Shown here: piece by piece, positions 1 to 9,230 of the stretch
Layout of the letters: every line of letters begins with the position of its first letter
Position numbering within the stretch: position 1 is the stretch's first letter
The notes under the pieces: model-generated
Database searches by the model: none
Told to the model about the DNA's origin: nothing
What the model saw: only the letters and a program-made list of their open reading frames with translations
NCBI GenBank assembly: GCA_001414345.1
Contig: LLCB01000701.1
Span: 1-11,909 of the forward strand
Reading direction: 5' to 3'
Length of the DNA stretch: 11,909 bases
Source: Hymenoscyphus infarciens
Taxonomy: Eukaryota > Ascomycota > Leotiomycetes > Helotiales > Helotiaceae
Translations under genes and position numbers: made by a program

Positions 1-429
1 TAGTAGATATATATATCTACTAAACTTTTAGTATTAGTAGATATATATATCTACTAAACTTTTAGTATTAGTAGATATATATATCTACTAAACTTTTATT
101 ATTAGTAGATATATATATCTACTAAACCTTTACTACTAAACTTTTACTAGTAGTAGATATATATATCTACTAAATTCTTAGTAGTAGTAGATATATATAT
201 CTACTATATTCTTACTAGTAGTAGATATATATATCTACTAAGTTCTTACTAGTAGTAGATATATATATTTACTAAATTCTTACTAGTAGTAGATATATAT
301 ATCTACTAAACTTTTAGTAATAGTAGATATATATATCTACTAAACTTTTACTACTAAACTTTTATTAGTAGTAGATATATATATCTACTAAACTCTTAGT
401 ATTAGTAGATATATATATCTATCAAATTT
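1..429. repeat. AT-rich minisatellite with 22-bp palindrome in each unit
   Basis: Twelve tandem units start at 1, 35, 69, 103, 151, 185, 219, 253, 287, 321, 369 and 403. Ten are 34 bp or the truncated last copy. The units at 103 and 321 are 48 bp because a 14-bp ACTAAACTTTTACT-like piece is duplicated inside them. Every unit begins with a perfect 22-bp palindrome whose half is TAGTAGATATA, followed by a 12-bp spacer. Two spacer families exist: AACTTTTAGTAT-like (units 1-3 and 9-11) and AATTCTTACTAG-like (units 5-8). The palindrome is broken only in unit 8 (C to T at 269) and in the last unit, which fades out near 420. The array lies some 400 bp upstream of the KDZ frame, so it may be the subterminal repeat of that transposon, but this is inference. 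The array is cut by the window start, so its true length is unknown. Confidence 0.95.
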
Positions 430-841
430 AATTTAAACTATCTAGTAACTATATTTATAATTATTCTAACCTTTTTAGAATAATAAACATATTATAATTT
501 ATTAAGTCTTAGATAAATAATAGAAGGAGTAGTAACTAGTTATAAATTCCTCTAAATACTACTCTCGATACTTATATAAGTATTCCTATCTAAGGCTTAA
601 CTTAATATACTAATATACTAAGATCTTATACTAGTTTCCTATCTTATCTATATCTTACTAATATCTTACTATACCTTCTTAGATAAAGAATAAGAATTAT
701 AGATTTTATTATTTTACTAGTAATAAATTTTCTTCTATTTTTAAATTAACTACTAATAAATTTAGAAAAATAATTAAGAAGAGAATATATATATAAGAAT
801 AGACTAATATAACTTTAAATTTATCTTATTTATATTTACTT
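430..841. other. Spacer between minisatellite and KDZ relic, with one strong stem-loop
   Basis: No coding signal is recognised here. The one clear structure is a perfect inverted repeat, ATTATTCTAA at 460-469 and TTAGAATAAT at 475-484, with a 5-base loop. The KDZ reading frame can be extended upstream into this stretch from 842 without losing its character, so the start of the ancestral protein could lie here. No ATG context can be trusted because RIP removes TG. No promoter is claimed. Confidence 0.5.
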
Positions 842-3800
842 AGTAGACGTTAATAAACGACTTAAACTAATAACTAAAACTAGCTATTTAGTATCTTAAA
901 TAATAGTTTAAAGAGATATTATATAAATAATAGAGAGAATAGAGGTAGTAGGAGTACTAGTAGTAAGAGAGGACTTGGTTATAATTCTAATAATTATTAA
1001 GAGATAGATTCTAAAAATAAATTTATTAATAAAAGAAATAAAAGATTATAAATAAACTAAGCTAATTATAAAGCTTAAAAATCTAATTAAGATAGTATAA
1101 TCCCTATCTTAGGTTAAGTATCTTTTAATAAAGAGTTTTAATATTAATAGCTATATTAGTATACTACTTCTATTTTAAAAGTTACTTATTATTCTCTTAG
1201 TAGATTATATAATAACTACTTCCTATTCTAAAATTTATTCTAATACTATTTAGCTTATATAAAAGAGGTAGAATTAACCTATTATAAATGTTTATAAGCC
1301 CTTATATATATAATACTTAAGGCTAGTTTCTTTCTAATAAAAGTAAATTCCTTAAAATTAAGCTTTAATATATATCTAATAAAACTTTTTTATAAAATTT
1401 CTATAATAGGAAAGCTTTTTTAATATTCCTAGGTAATAGAATTAAGAACGTTATTAATTTACTTAACTTATTAATATATACTAGATCTTAAAAAGATTTA
1501 AAGATATATATATTATAATTAGTTACTAGTAGAAGACTAGTACTAGGAATTGTTTAATATAAAGGTAAATCTTCTTAAATAAGACTATAAATAGACTATA
1601 TCTCCTTCTCTTAGTTATATCTGCTTTACCTATTTCTTCTAAGATAATAAGAATAATAGGTACTATATACTATATAATTAAGAATAAGATAATAACTTTT
1701 AATAAAAGTATAAAAAAGAATAGATATATTCTTTATATAGATAACCTTTTTAAAGTAGTAGTAAATTTTTTATTTAAGATTTTATTAAAGAAGCTAGTAA
1801 AAACTAAGTTTAAGACCTAGTTTAAGACCTAGTCTAAGACTTAACTATAGATAATATTAATTAGGCTTTCTAGACTATTATTAATACTCTTAAAAAGGAA
1901 AAGAGGTTAAGTACTAACTTATTTAAAGAAGGATACTCTTATTATTTTCTAGCTACTATAATAGAAATAAAGAGTAGAGATAAGTTTAAAGGCTTAGATT
2001 AGACTAGCTTAATAAATATAGTTTACTAGTATAGTATAACGCTTTATATTATTAATCTATACTATAAAGAAATATTTAAAGTTATAATCTATCTTTTAAG
2101 ATCTATTTTTAAGTAACTTCTAGCTTATATATATATTATATTTTAATATAATATTATATATAAGTTTACTCTATATTTAGAGAAACACTATTAATAACTT
2201 ATAATAAGGATAATATATACTATAAATATATTTTACTAATACGTTTATACCTTAGATTATTAACTATAATAGAGACTATAGCGAACCGAGTTTCTTAGTT
2301 TAGATAATAGAGAAGGAGTTAAAAGAGACTAGTTATTAAAAAGCTACTTAGTCTCTATATACTATAGAAGTTCTACTCTTTTAAGAGAGGTATTATTAAA
2401 TACTTAAATAAAGTACTATAGGCTTATTTAGTAGAAAGAGCTTAGTTTAACCTTAAATAAAAGATATAAGAGAACCTAATTACTAATTAATAAATATAAA
2501 GCTACTATTAATAATGCTTATACTTATCTTAAGAAGTATAAATTTATAAGAGATAAAAGCTATATATAGTTTAAATTATATAAGTATTAGTATTTCTAAG
2601 AAAACTAGTTTACTTAGAAGAAGGATATTAAGTTAAAAGTATAAGATAAGAGGCTATTTACTTATTTAAATCGAATTCTAGCTTATAAGAAAGCTTATTA
2701 AATAATGTTTAATAAACTTTAACTACTTAAAGAAGTAGATATTAAGAAATAAGTTTTAAAGAATATAAAACGTTTTCTAGCTAAGATTATTCTATACTAT
2801 TTATTAGGAAAATAAACTATTAAATAATTACTAGAATATATAATAAAATTAGTAGTATAAGAGTTAAGAAAAACTAGCTAAAATTATAAAGATTAGAGAC
2901 CTATAAGTACTAACTATACCTAGTACTAGAAATCCTAGATTTAGTACTAAATTAAGATAGAAGTATAAGAATACTATAAGCTTACTACTTAAAGAATCTA
3001 AGAACTTTATAATATTTATAACTATTTAGATATAAAAGGTACTAAAAAATTATAAGAGTATATAAAAGCTTTATTCTATTATCTACCTTTAATAGTTAAG
3101 AAAAGTTAAGCTATTTAAAGATTATATAATAAATTACTAAAGAGTTATAAAATACCTCTAATATTATTATAAACCTTTAACTCTTTAATCTTAAAAGAAG
3201 AGTTAAATTATAAGATATAGTAGTATAAAATTATAGTAAGTACTTGTTTTTTAACTTTAGAAGCTCCTTTATAGTTATTAATAGAACATACTTTATTAAA
3301 GTCGCTCTCTCTATCTTTTATAGATCTATTTTCTCTTAAATCTTCTCTAGAATCCTCTCTAGAGCTATCTTTTAACCTATCTCTTAACCTATCTTTTAAG
3401 CCTTTTTTAGAGCTTTCTCTAGAGCTATTTATAGAGTCTTATCTATAGTATTCTTCTATCTTTACTCTAAGACTAGTCTTAGATAGAGAAAGACTAGCTT
3501 AAGAAATTTCTTATAAAGAAAATCTAAGTAATTAATTATCTTTTATAACTAACTATATAAGCTTTATAGATAATGTTATAATTCTATATAGTATTAATAT
3601 ATTATTAAAGTTTAAAAGAGCTATAAAAGAGGTTAATATCTTAATTTCTAAACAGTATTATATAGTAAACTAGATAATTAATATACTTTAAACTCTTTTA
3701 ATATCTTTATATTAATTCTAGACTTAATAAGAGATTTATCTTTAGTATATATATATTATTAAATAAGTCTTTATAGCTAAATCTCTAATTAATTACTATA

Positions 3801-4150
3801 ATAAGATTAAGAATTTAGATCTTAAAAATAATCTTAAAGGTATTTATAAGTATCTATATCTTTAATATATAATTAAACTAAAAGCTAATATATTTAAATA
3901 TCTTTTAAAACTATAATATTTTATTTAGATTTCTTTTAATTATTTTACTTATTTATTTACTAAATCTAATATAAGATATAAAATTTATATCTAATAACTC
4001 TAAATTAAAGTCTTTATAGTTTAATCTAAGTAATAATAAAGATAGTAGTAAAGATAGAGTAAACTATAAAGCTTATAAAGAGTATTTTAAAGATATTTAT
4101 AACCTTTTTAAAAGTCTATAAGTTTAAAATATAACTAATAAAGTAGAAGA
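842..4150 (+). pseudogene. Decayed KDZ-family transposase
   Basis: One reading frame (codons starting at 842, 845 and so on) can be followed for about 1,100 codons. Its only interruptions are TAA and TAG, read here as former Gln or Trp; no TGA was seen. Motifs appear in the order known for fungal KDZ transposases. An SFNIYLIKLFY-like helix (about 1358-1390) corresponds to the region before the Cys motif. A CFTYFF segment from 1622 matches the CPACF site. DNNFQQK at 1688-1708 matches the DGNF site. A GLDQTSLINIVYQYSITLY segment (about 1991-2050) matches the GL..LVCRHDIPLF block, and KVIIYLLRSIF follows near 2075-2110. LSLDNREGVKR at 2294-2326, then TAG at 2330, matches the LGLxDGEGxERxW signature. 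The differences there (GG to AG, GAT to AAT, GAG to AAA, TGG to TAG) are all G-to-A. A Lys/Gln-rich helical region follows. After it comes a Ser/Leu/Glu repeat stretch (about 3300-3440) that was probably Pro-rich, then a Gln-rich tail. KDZ transposases are RNase-H-fold DNA transposases of fungi. Start, end and introns are not determined. No functional protein could be made. Confidence 0.75.
1808..1843 (+). repeat. Triplicated 12-bp repeat inside the KDZ frame
   Basis: Three tandem 12-bp units (GTTTAAGACCTA at 1808 and 1820, GTCTAAGACTTA at 1832) encode a fourfold-codon repeat read as Val-Gln-Asp-Leu three times. It lies between the DGNF-like motif and the next conserved block. The unit length is a multiple of three, as expected for expansion within a protein that was coding at the time. 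Confidence 0.8.
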
Positions 4151-4285
4151 TTTATAAACTTAAGTTAATTCTAAAAGAGTAATATATAAAGAAAGATAAA
4201 AGTATAACTATATAAAGAAATTCCTTATATTATAAAGTCTTAGTAGAGGCCTCTACTATAAGTCTTTATTAACTTTACTATCTAC

Positions 4286-4290
4286 TTTAA
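4286..4290. repeat. Left target-site duplication TTTAA
   Basis: TTTAA directly precedes the left 496-bp repeat and occurs again directly after the right one at 10027-10031. A 5-bp duplication is typical of LTR retrotransposon integration. In DNA this AT-rich a chance match is not negligible, and the right copy is the first unit of a short TTTAAC repeat, so the support is moderate. Confidence 0.6.
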
Positions 4291-4786
4291 TATAACGGTA
4301 CGAAATACATATAACTATAGTAGAGATATATAGGAGTGTATATAGTAGAATAACGTATATAGATACTAGGCACTAATACGGAAGAAAATAATAACTGTCT
4401 CTCTTCTATACTAAACATAAACGTCTATATATAAGAGTTTAGAAGCTTCTAAGTTCTAATAATAATAATAACCGAGCTCTACCTAATATAGCTAATACTA
4501 AATAATAAGAGCTAAAAAGCTAAATATATAACATCTAAACCTTTAGAAAGCTAAATATATAATATCTAACTCTTAATCCCTTCTATATATAAATATTAGA
4601 TATTAATATCTTTAGCACTTCGCTTATATAAGTATCGGTTATTTATAATCTCGGCTCTAGAGGTATTAGAAGTATCGGTACTACTTAAGAGTATTAGTAG
4701 TTTTACGAAATACTAAAAATTCAAGATAGTGCTATTATATAATAATCTAGCTATTATATAATAATCTAGGATAGCGTGCTATTATA
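4291..4786 (-). repeat. Left LTR (3' LTR if the element is minus-strand)
   Basis: This 496-bp copy aligns with 9531-10026 without any gap. It begins TATAACGGTACG and ends CGTGCTATTATA. The other copy begins TATAATAGCACG, the exact inverse complement of that end, so the repeat has 12-bp inverted termini blurred here by transitions. Inside are a 31-bp-period duplication of AGCTAAATATATAACATCT (4518-4536 and 4549-4567) and, at the right end, a 19-bp unit GCTATTATATAATAATCTA repeated twice (4731-4768). GCTATTATA occurs again at 4778-4786 as the terminus itself. Confidence 0.8.
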
Positions 4787-4799
4787 TCCCCTCTTCTTT
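4787..4799 (-). promoter_or_regulatory. Polypurine-tract-like sequence next to the LTR
   Basis: Read on the minus strand this is AAAGAAGAGGGGA, ending exactly where the left LTR begins. Retrotransposons prime plus-strand DNA synthesis from such an uninterrupted purine run immediately upstream of the 3' LTR. It is the main evidence that the element runs right to left. The matching plus-strand position, just left of 9531, ends in TTATTATTTTTA and is not a purine tract. Confidence 0.6.
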
Positions 4800-5340
4800 A
4801 AAAAGACTTATCCTAAGTCTTCAGTTGTTAATCGGCATAGTATCGGGTTAATTAGAGTATTATTTATCTTTTTATTATAAAGAATGTGACTTATCTTACT
4901 ATTATAGTATCTAGTAGTCGGGGTAGAGTCGGTAGCTAGTAGTATTATTATTTAAGAGCTAATCGCTCTTTGTTTACTATTATATACTATATAATAATAG
5001 GATATAAACAGAAGAGAGGCTGATTATTCGCTGTTGAGTAGAGAGCGGTATACTACTATAGAGTTATTATATTCTTACTATTATTATATATTATAATAGT
5101 AATTATTAAGCGATAAATAACAATCGTAAAGTAATAGCTATTATTATAAGTAGTATATTAGTAGACAACTTTTCTCTAATTCTAACTTCTCTTCTTCTTT
5201 TCTTTTCATCTAAAATAATATATATATAGTAAGAATACCTTTTAATTAGATATATTCTTATATACTAACTTATCTTCTAGAATATATATATATATTATAT
5301 ATATATATATATAAAAGTAAGTTCTTCTTTTCTTAATTAG
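4800..5340. other. Less-mutated non-coding stretch next to the left LTR
   Basis: No gene is recognised here. CG, CA and TG dinucleotides are more frequent than in the KDZ relic (for example around 4820-4850, 4915-4940 and 5020-5050). A perfect 10-bp inverted repeat lies at 5075-5084 and 5093-5102 with an 8-base TA-rich centre. A pyrimidine-rich run (about 5185-5210, purine-rich on the minus strand) could be a second purine tract. A TA microsatellite fills 5281-5314. Confidence 0.5.
5281..5314. repeat. (TA)n microsatellite
   Basis: Thirty-four bases of almost pure alternating TA, interrupted once near 5295-5296. It is self-complementary and could extrude as a hairpin. Confidence 0.9.
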
Positions 5341-5400
5341 ACCTAATTTAGAGCTAATCTAATATAGTAAAATACCTCTTCTATATTCTCCTAGTATACT

Positions 5401-5835
5401 TCTAGCTACTTACTAAGTCTACTACGTTTAATACCTTTAAGTAAAATCTTAGAACAGAGATCACGTATATACTTTTAAGAAGCCGAAGTCGAAGAAGTAT
5501 AGGTACTATATTAAGTAGAATACTATATATATCCTAGTAAGTTTAATCTCAAATATATACTAAATTCGTTCTAACTTAGGTAGTTACTATAGTTTATTAG
5601 GAAGGAGTTTAGTAAGCTTAAGCTTAAGAAGGAGAAGAGAGAGATTAAGAAGGCTACTAAGACCTTAGATAAGGTATTAGTTATTACTAGTATAGAGGCA
5701 CTAAAGAGTAGTTTAGAGATATAGTTCACTCTTCTAGAGAAGACTCAGGCGCTTCGCGCTAAGGTTACTATAAGTACTCCTTACTTATTAGAGAGGATTC
5801 GGTTACTAATATTTAATAGTTCTTACGCTATACTA
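5401..5835 (+). pseudogene. Unidentified, relatively open plus-strand relic
   Basis: In the frame starting at 5401 I count only seven stops in 145 codons, all TAA or TAG. The last 81 codons (5593-5835) contain a single TAG at 5722. That is far more open than surrounding sequence. The codon-aligned antisense frame has about seven stops over the same last 81 codons. Codons are rich in AAG and GAG. The reading includes a strongly charged run (KEKREIKKATKTLDKVL, about 5623-5673) and a helical SLEIQFTLLEKTQALRAKV-like segment (about 5710-5770), suggesting a coiled coil or a basic C-terminal tail of a transposase or gag protein. I could not assign a family. It lies antisense to the inferred direction of the LTR element, so it may be a captured gene fragment, a nested insertion, or a sign that the element runs the other way. 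The frame becomes stop-rich after 5836. Confidence 0.4.
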
Positions 5836-6474
5836 TAGAGAGTAGAACCTCTGTTTAAACCTAGGTTTAGGTCCTCTTTAAAGCCTACCTAAAGAGTTTA
5901 TAGGCGTCTTCTCTAAAGCTAGTTATAAGAGGTCGCTAAGGTAAGAAGCGTTCTTATAAGGAGGAGGTAGTAGAAGAAGAGCTAATTTAGGCTTCTTACG
6001 CTTAAGAAGGTAGAGAGGAGGATAATAAGTTAGAGAAAGAAGAGAATACATAGGCTCTATTTTAGTAGTAACTTAGTCTTAGTTCTTTACTTTATTAATT
6101 TTAAATATTTCTACTAGTTAGTGTTTTATCTTAGGTTTTTATTATAAGTTCTTTATTAAGAGTAACTAGAATTAGAAAGTATTAATAGAGTTTTATAAAT
6201 TAACTCTTTTACCTAATTCTTATCTAATTCCTATATATTAAGCTATTTAAAGAGGTGTTAGAGTAGTCTTAGCTCTTCTAGATATTTAGTATAAAAGTCT
6301 CTTAAATAATATAGTAAACCTTAAAAATTATCTATAAGATACTAAGTAGGATCTAAATTATAACCGACTTCGTAGATACTTATAAAAGAGACTTCGTTTC
6401 TAATCCTTTAGTATTAAAGTATAAGTATTTACGTTTGCTAAAAGAGTATAGTCTAATCTTATCTAGTAGGTTAG
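5836..6474. other. Interior stretch with no assignable gene
   Basis: Frames here are interrupted on both strands. Short Arg/Lys-rich readings exist on the plus strand at about 5930-6060, possibly the continuation of the relic at 5401-5835 after a frame shift. No family is recognised and no repeat structure stands out. Confidence 0.3.
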
Positions 6475-6514
6475 AAAAAGTTTAAAAAGTTTAAAAAGTT
6501 TCAAAAGTTTAAAG
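6475..6514. repeat. Short tandem AAAAGTTTAA repeat
   Basis: About four copies of a 10-bp AAAAGTTTAA-like unit in a row. The same word recurs at 7488-7512 and near 8320-8335, where it leads into each copy of the larger repeated block, so it belongs to that repeat family. Confidence 0.75.
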
Positions 6515-6894
6515 TAGAGATAGAGACGAATTTAGAATAGAGTTAGAAGTAAATATTAAGAGGTAACGTTATAAGTAATAGTAATAACTTAATTAAGAGC
6601 TTACTTTAAGAGTATACTAATTTATATCTAATTTAAATTTAAATAAAACATCTAATATACTAGATATAAAAGAAAGTAAGTTCGTCTAAACTTAGGTTAA
6701 TAAGAACTTAAAGTAAAGTTAGAAATAAAGAGTTAATAATATTATAGATAGTAATAACTTAGCTAAGAGGTTACTATCTTTTTAAGAGTATACTAATTTA
6801 TATCTAAGTTAAATTTAGATAAAAAAAGAACTTCTAGCTCTACTAAAAGTAAAAGAAAGTAAGAAAGTAACAACTATAAGACCCTTATTAGAGT

Positions 6895-7310
6895 TAGTTA
6901 GGTTTTAGCTAGTTAAAGGTAAAGTTGTTACTAAAGTTTATTAAATTATCTAAGTATCTAGAGATAATAAAAGAGGTAGTTTTAACTAGTTAAAATAAAA
7001 GAGTTATTATTAAATATTATTAAAGTTTAAAATTGTTATCTAAAGTCTAAGATAATAAGAGAAGAGGTAGATTTAGCTAGTTAAAGGCGAAGTTTATTAC
7101 TAAATATTAAAAATGCTATTTAAAGTTTAAGATAATAAAAGAGGTGGTTTAGCTAGTTAAATAAACTTAATACTAAAGTTATTAAAGTTAAAATTATTAT
7201 CTAACGTTTAGAATAACAAAAGGTGTAGTTTTAACTAGTTAAAAGCAAAGTTATAGCTGAATTATCAAAGTTGAAATTATTATCTAAGTATCTAGAGATA
7301 ATAAAAGGAC
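6895..7310. repeat. Degenerate ~80-bp tandem repeat, first cluster
   Basis: The word TTTTAGCTAGTTAAA, or a one-to-two-base variant, begins at 6903, 6980, 7071, 7147 and 7229, giving periods of 77, 91, 76 and 82 bp. Each unit also contains a small inverted repeat of the form TTATCT...AGATAA with an 8-10 base loop. The periods are not multiples of three, so these copies were probably not a protein repeat. Confidence 0.8.
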
Positions 7311-7689
7311 AGTTATAGATATAGTAGTATCTAAGTTTAGATATCTAGTTATATAAAACTATATTACTTAGGCCTATAAGCTGCCTCGTTCTCTTTAGTA
7401 ATTTAAGTTTAAATTAAAGTACTTAAGAACTTATTTAAAATCGTTTTCTAATTCCAATTCTACTTTAGAAGTAATAGAGAAAAAGTTTAAAGTAAAATTA
7501 TAAAAGTTTAAAGTAGAGTTAGATAGTACTTAGTTAAGAAATAGTAATAACTTAGTTAAGAGCTTACTTCTTTATTTTATTCTAATAAAAAGCATATTTT
7601 AACTAACTTATATCTACTTTAAAAAGTTTAAATAAAAAAAAGGAACTTCTAGCCTAGCTAGAAAAGTAAGAAAGACTCTATACTAGAGT

Positions 7690-7810
7690 TAGTAAGGTTT
7701 TAGCTAGTTAAAGGATTTTATTATTAAATGTTATTAGAGTTTTACTATTTAAAGTTTAAGATAATAAAAAGAGTAGTTTTAGCTAGTTAAAGGAGTTTAA
7801 TACTAAAGTT
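7690..7810. repeat. Degenerate ~80-bp tandem repeat, second cluster
   Basis: Two more copies of the same unit, with TTTTAGCTAGTTAAA at 7698 and 7777 (79 bp apart). The cluster follows the third ~120-bp block just as the first cluster follows the second block, so block and tandem units appear to have been duplicated together. Confidence 0.75.
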
Positions 7811-8689
7811 ATTATATTACCTTATTTCTTTTAAGGTACTTAAAGACTTAATTATCTTCTAATTTTAAATTCTACTTCTAAAGTAGAGGACGATTTACTA
7901 TTATATTATAAGGAGTTTAAGGCTAAATTAGATAAGAAGGAGGTATTTTAGACTATAGTACTAATATCTTATAACTTAGTATTTTAGTAGGTCTTCTTAT
8001 CTATAGCTAAAAGATTATTTACTATTTTAGTAAAGTTATAATTCTAACGTCTCTTAAGAGTAGTAAAGGCGTTTTAGAGCTAAGATATAATCTTATTTTA
8101 TCCTATATATAAAAGAACCTTTCTAATTCTAGTATCTATCTAAGTATAGCTATACTCGAAAAGTAACCTTTTAAAGTTAGTAAAAGTTTCTTTAGCATAT
8201 TCTTCTTCTAATTCTACTTCCTTTTCTTTTAACTTCTATCTCTTTTAACTTTTATACTAGTAAGGACTTAGTCTATAACTATAGTCTTTTTAAATATCTA
8301 CTAGTAGAAGTATTTTTAAAAGAAAAGTTTAAAGTAAAGTTAGATAATATTTAGTCGAGAAATAGTAATAACTTAGCTAAGAGCTCGCTTCTAAGTTTTA
8401 TCTTAATAGAAAGTATATTTTAACCGATTTATATCTAATTTAAGGTTTAGGAAGTAGTAGGAAGTTTATTAAGAGCAGAGGCTTATAAGTAAAAGAAGTC
8501 TAAACATAGGCTTTAAAAAGCAAAGAAGAGTTCAAATAAAGGTTTAAAAGAGAGGTTAAATTAGTAAGGCTTTAAAGACAAAGTATTTTTAAGTTATTAA
8601 CTTTATAGTTTACTTATAATTATATCTATCTTATCTAACTAATCGTTTTATCCTTTATTTTTATACTACTATCTCGTCTATATATCGTC

Positions 8690-9139
8690 TATATCTAAGA
8701 AGTCTTACTTATCGTTTTATTAAGATCTTCTAGGTCTTAGTATATAGTTATAGATCTAAGAAGGTTTAGAGAGTCTTTCAAAAAGAGGAGTAGCTCTAGA
8801 AGAGAGTTATTAGAAGGTATTAGAGGTAGCTATCTATAGCTAAAAGAAGTATAAATTCAAGCTTAGAAGTAGAAGAGAGTTAGATTAGAGAGGGTTTAAA
8901 GCTAAATCGTTTTATTAACGTTAAATTATAAGCTTACTTATCCGTCTTTCTAGCTTAGCTAGCTAATTCCTTATTTCTTAATTCTCTACTTCTAAAGCTT
9001 ATATAACTAACTATATCTAGTCTATATTTAAGAAGTCTTACTAGTCTCTTTAACTATTATTTCGTTAAGATCTTCTAGATCTTAGTATATAAGTACTATT
9101 TAGACAGCTTTTAGAAAGAGGGGTAGCCCTAGAAGGGCG
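8690..9139. repeat. Tandem duplication with in-phase indels
   Basis: Anchors in the left copy recur in the right copy: TAAGAAGTCTTACT at 8696 and 9029 (333 bp apart), TCTTCTAG at 8726 and 9071 (345 bp), and GTAGCTCTAGA / GTAGCCCTAGA at 8790 and 9123 (333 bp). All offsets are multiples of three, and the compensating 12-bp length changes between anchors are too. This implies the region was protein-coding when the duplication diverged, before RIP. It does not by itself say which strand. Confidence 0.75.
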
Positions 9140-9190
9140 TTTAACACCTCGTAGTAGAACTAGGTTTAATATTTTAAAGATATTAATTTA

Positions 9191-9208
9191 GAGGAGGGGG
9201 GGGGAGGG
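9191..9208 (+). other. Purine tract with nine consecutive G
   Basis: GAGGAGGGGGGGGGAGGG includes G9 at 9196-9204. It is by far the most G-rich run in the window. G tracts lack the CpA context that RIP prefers, which may explain survival. In the minus-strand frame it gives a short Pro/Ser run. It has G-quadruplex potential only if other G runs join it. Confidence 0.85.
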
Positions 9209-9230
9209 TAAGATTAGATTTAGAAGCCTT

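Larger units (their letters stand above)
6535..8460. repeat. Four dispersed copies of a ~120-bp block
   Basis: Blocks containing AGTAATAACTTAG at 6580, 6750, 7543 and 8364, followed by an AGCTTACTT-like word and then an AACTAATTTATATCTAATTTAAA-like segment, lie at about 6535-6660, 6715-6840, 7505-7660 and 8330-8460. The spacings are 170, 793 and 821 bp. None is a multiple of three, which argues against one coding frame through all copies. The second and third copies share a longer tail ending in GTTTTAGCTAGTTAAAGG. A further block (TTAAAGTACTTAAGAACTTA at about 7415 and a diverged copy at about 7833) is repeated 418 bp apart. The field is thus a higher-order repeat. Confidence 0.75.
7640..9230 (-). 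pseudogene. Candidate decayed gag-like frame (minus strand, uncertain)
   Basis: A minus-strand frame, whose codons match plus-strand triplets starting at 9122 and every third base from it, can be followed from about 9230 down to 7640. I checked that it stays in phase at 8069, 7991, 7889, 7772 and 7640. Near its start it has a short Pro run (from the G tract), then RATPL followed by an ILRSRRSQ basic motif, then IQALEVENQEIRNQLAKLE, a coiled-coil-like segment of the kind found near the N terminus of fungal gag proteins. RATPL and ILRPRRSQ recur 111 codons later. The position, just inside the inferred 5' LTR on the minus strand, suits gag. Against it, stops are frequent (roughly one in eight codons) and a plus-strand frame through 8720-9350 is about as open. 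No capsid or CCHC zinc-knuckle motif is visible. Confidence 0.35.

Noticed and set aside
1..429. Regular palindromic repeats might suggest a CRISPR array.
   Set aside because: The spacers are near-identical rather than unique, the units are AT-only minisatellite DNA, and the context is eukaryotic transposon relics with no cas genes.
842..4150. Reading the many stops as Gln through an alternative genetic code.
   Set aside because: Stops occur at similar density in all frames on both strands, the same G-to-A changes hit Gly, Asp and Glu codons of the signature motif, and CpA/TpG are depleted, so RIP decay is simpler.
7500..7660. A single minus-strand gag frame continuing through the 7543 and 8364 repeat blocks.
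   Set aside because: The blocks are 821 bp apart, not a multiple of three, so equivalent residues fall in different frames; the candidate frame is ended near 7640.
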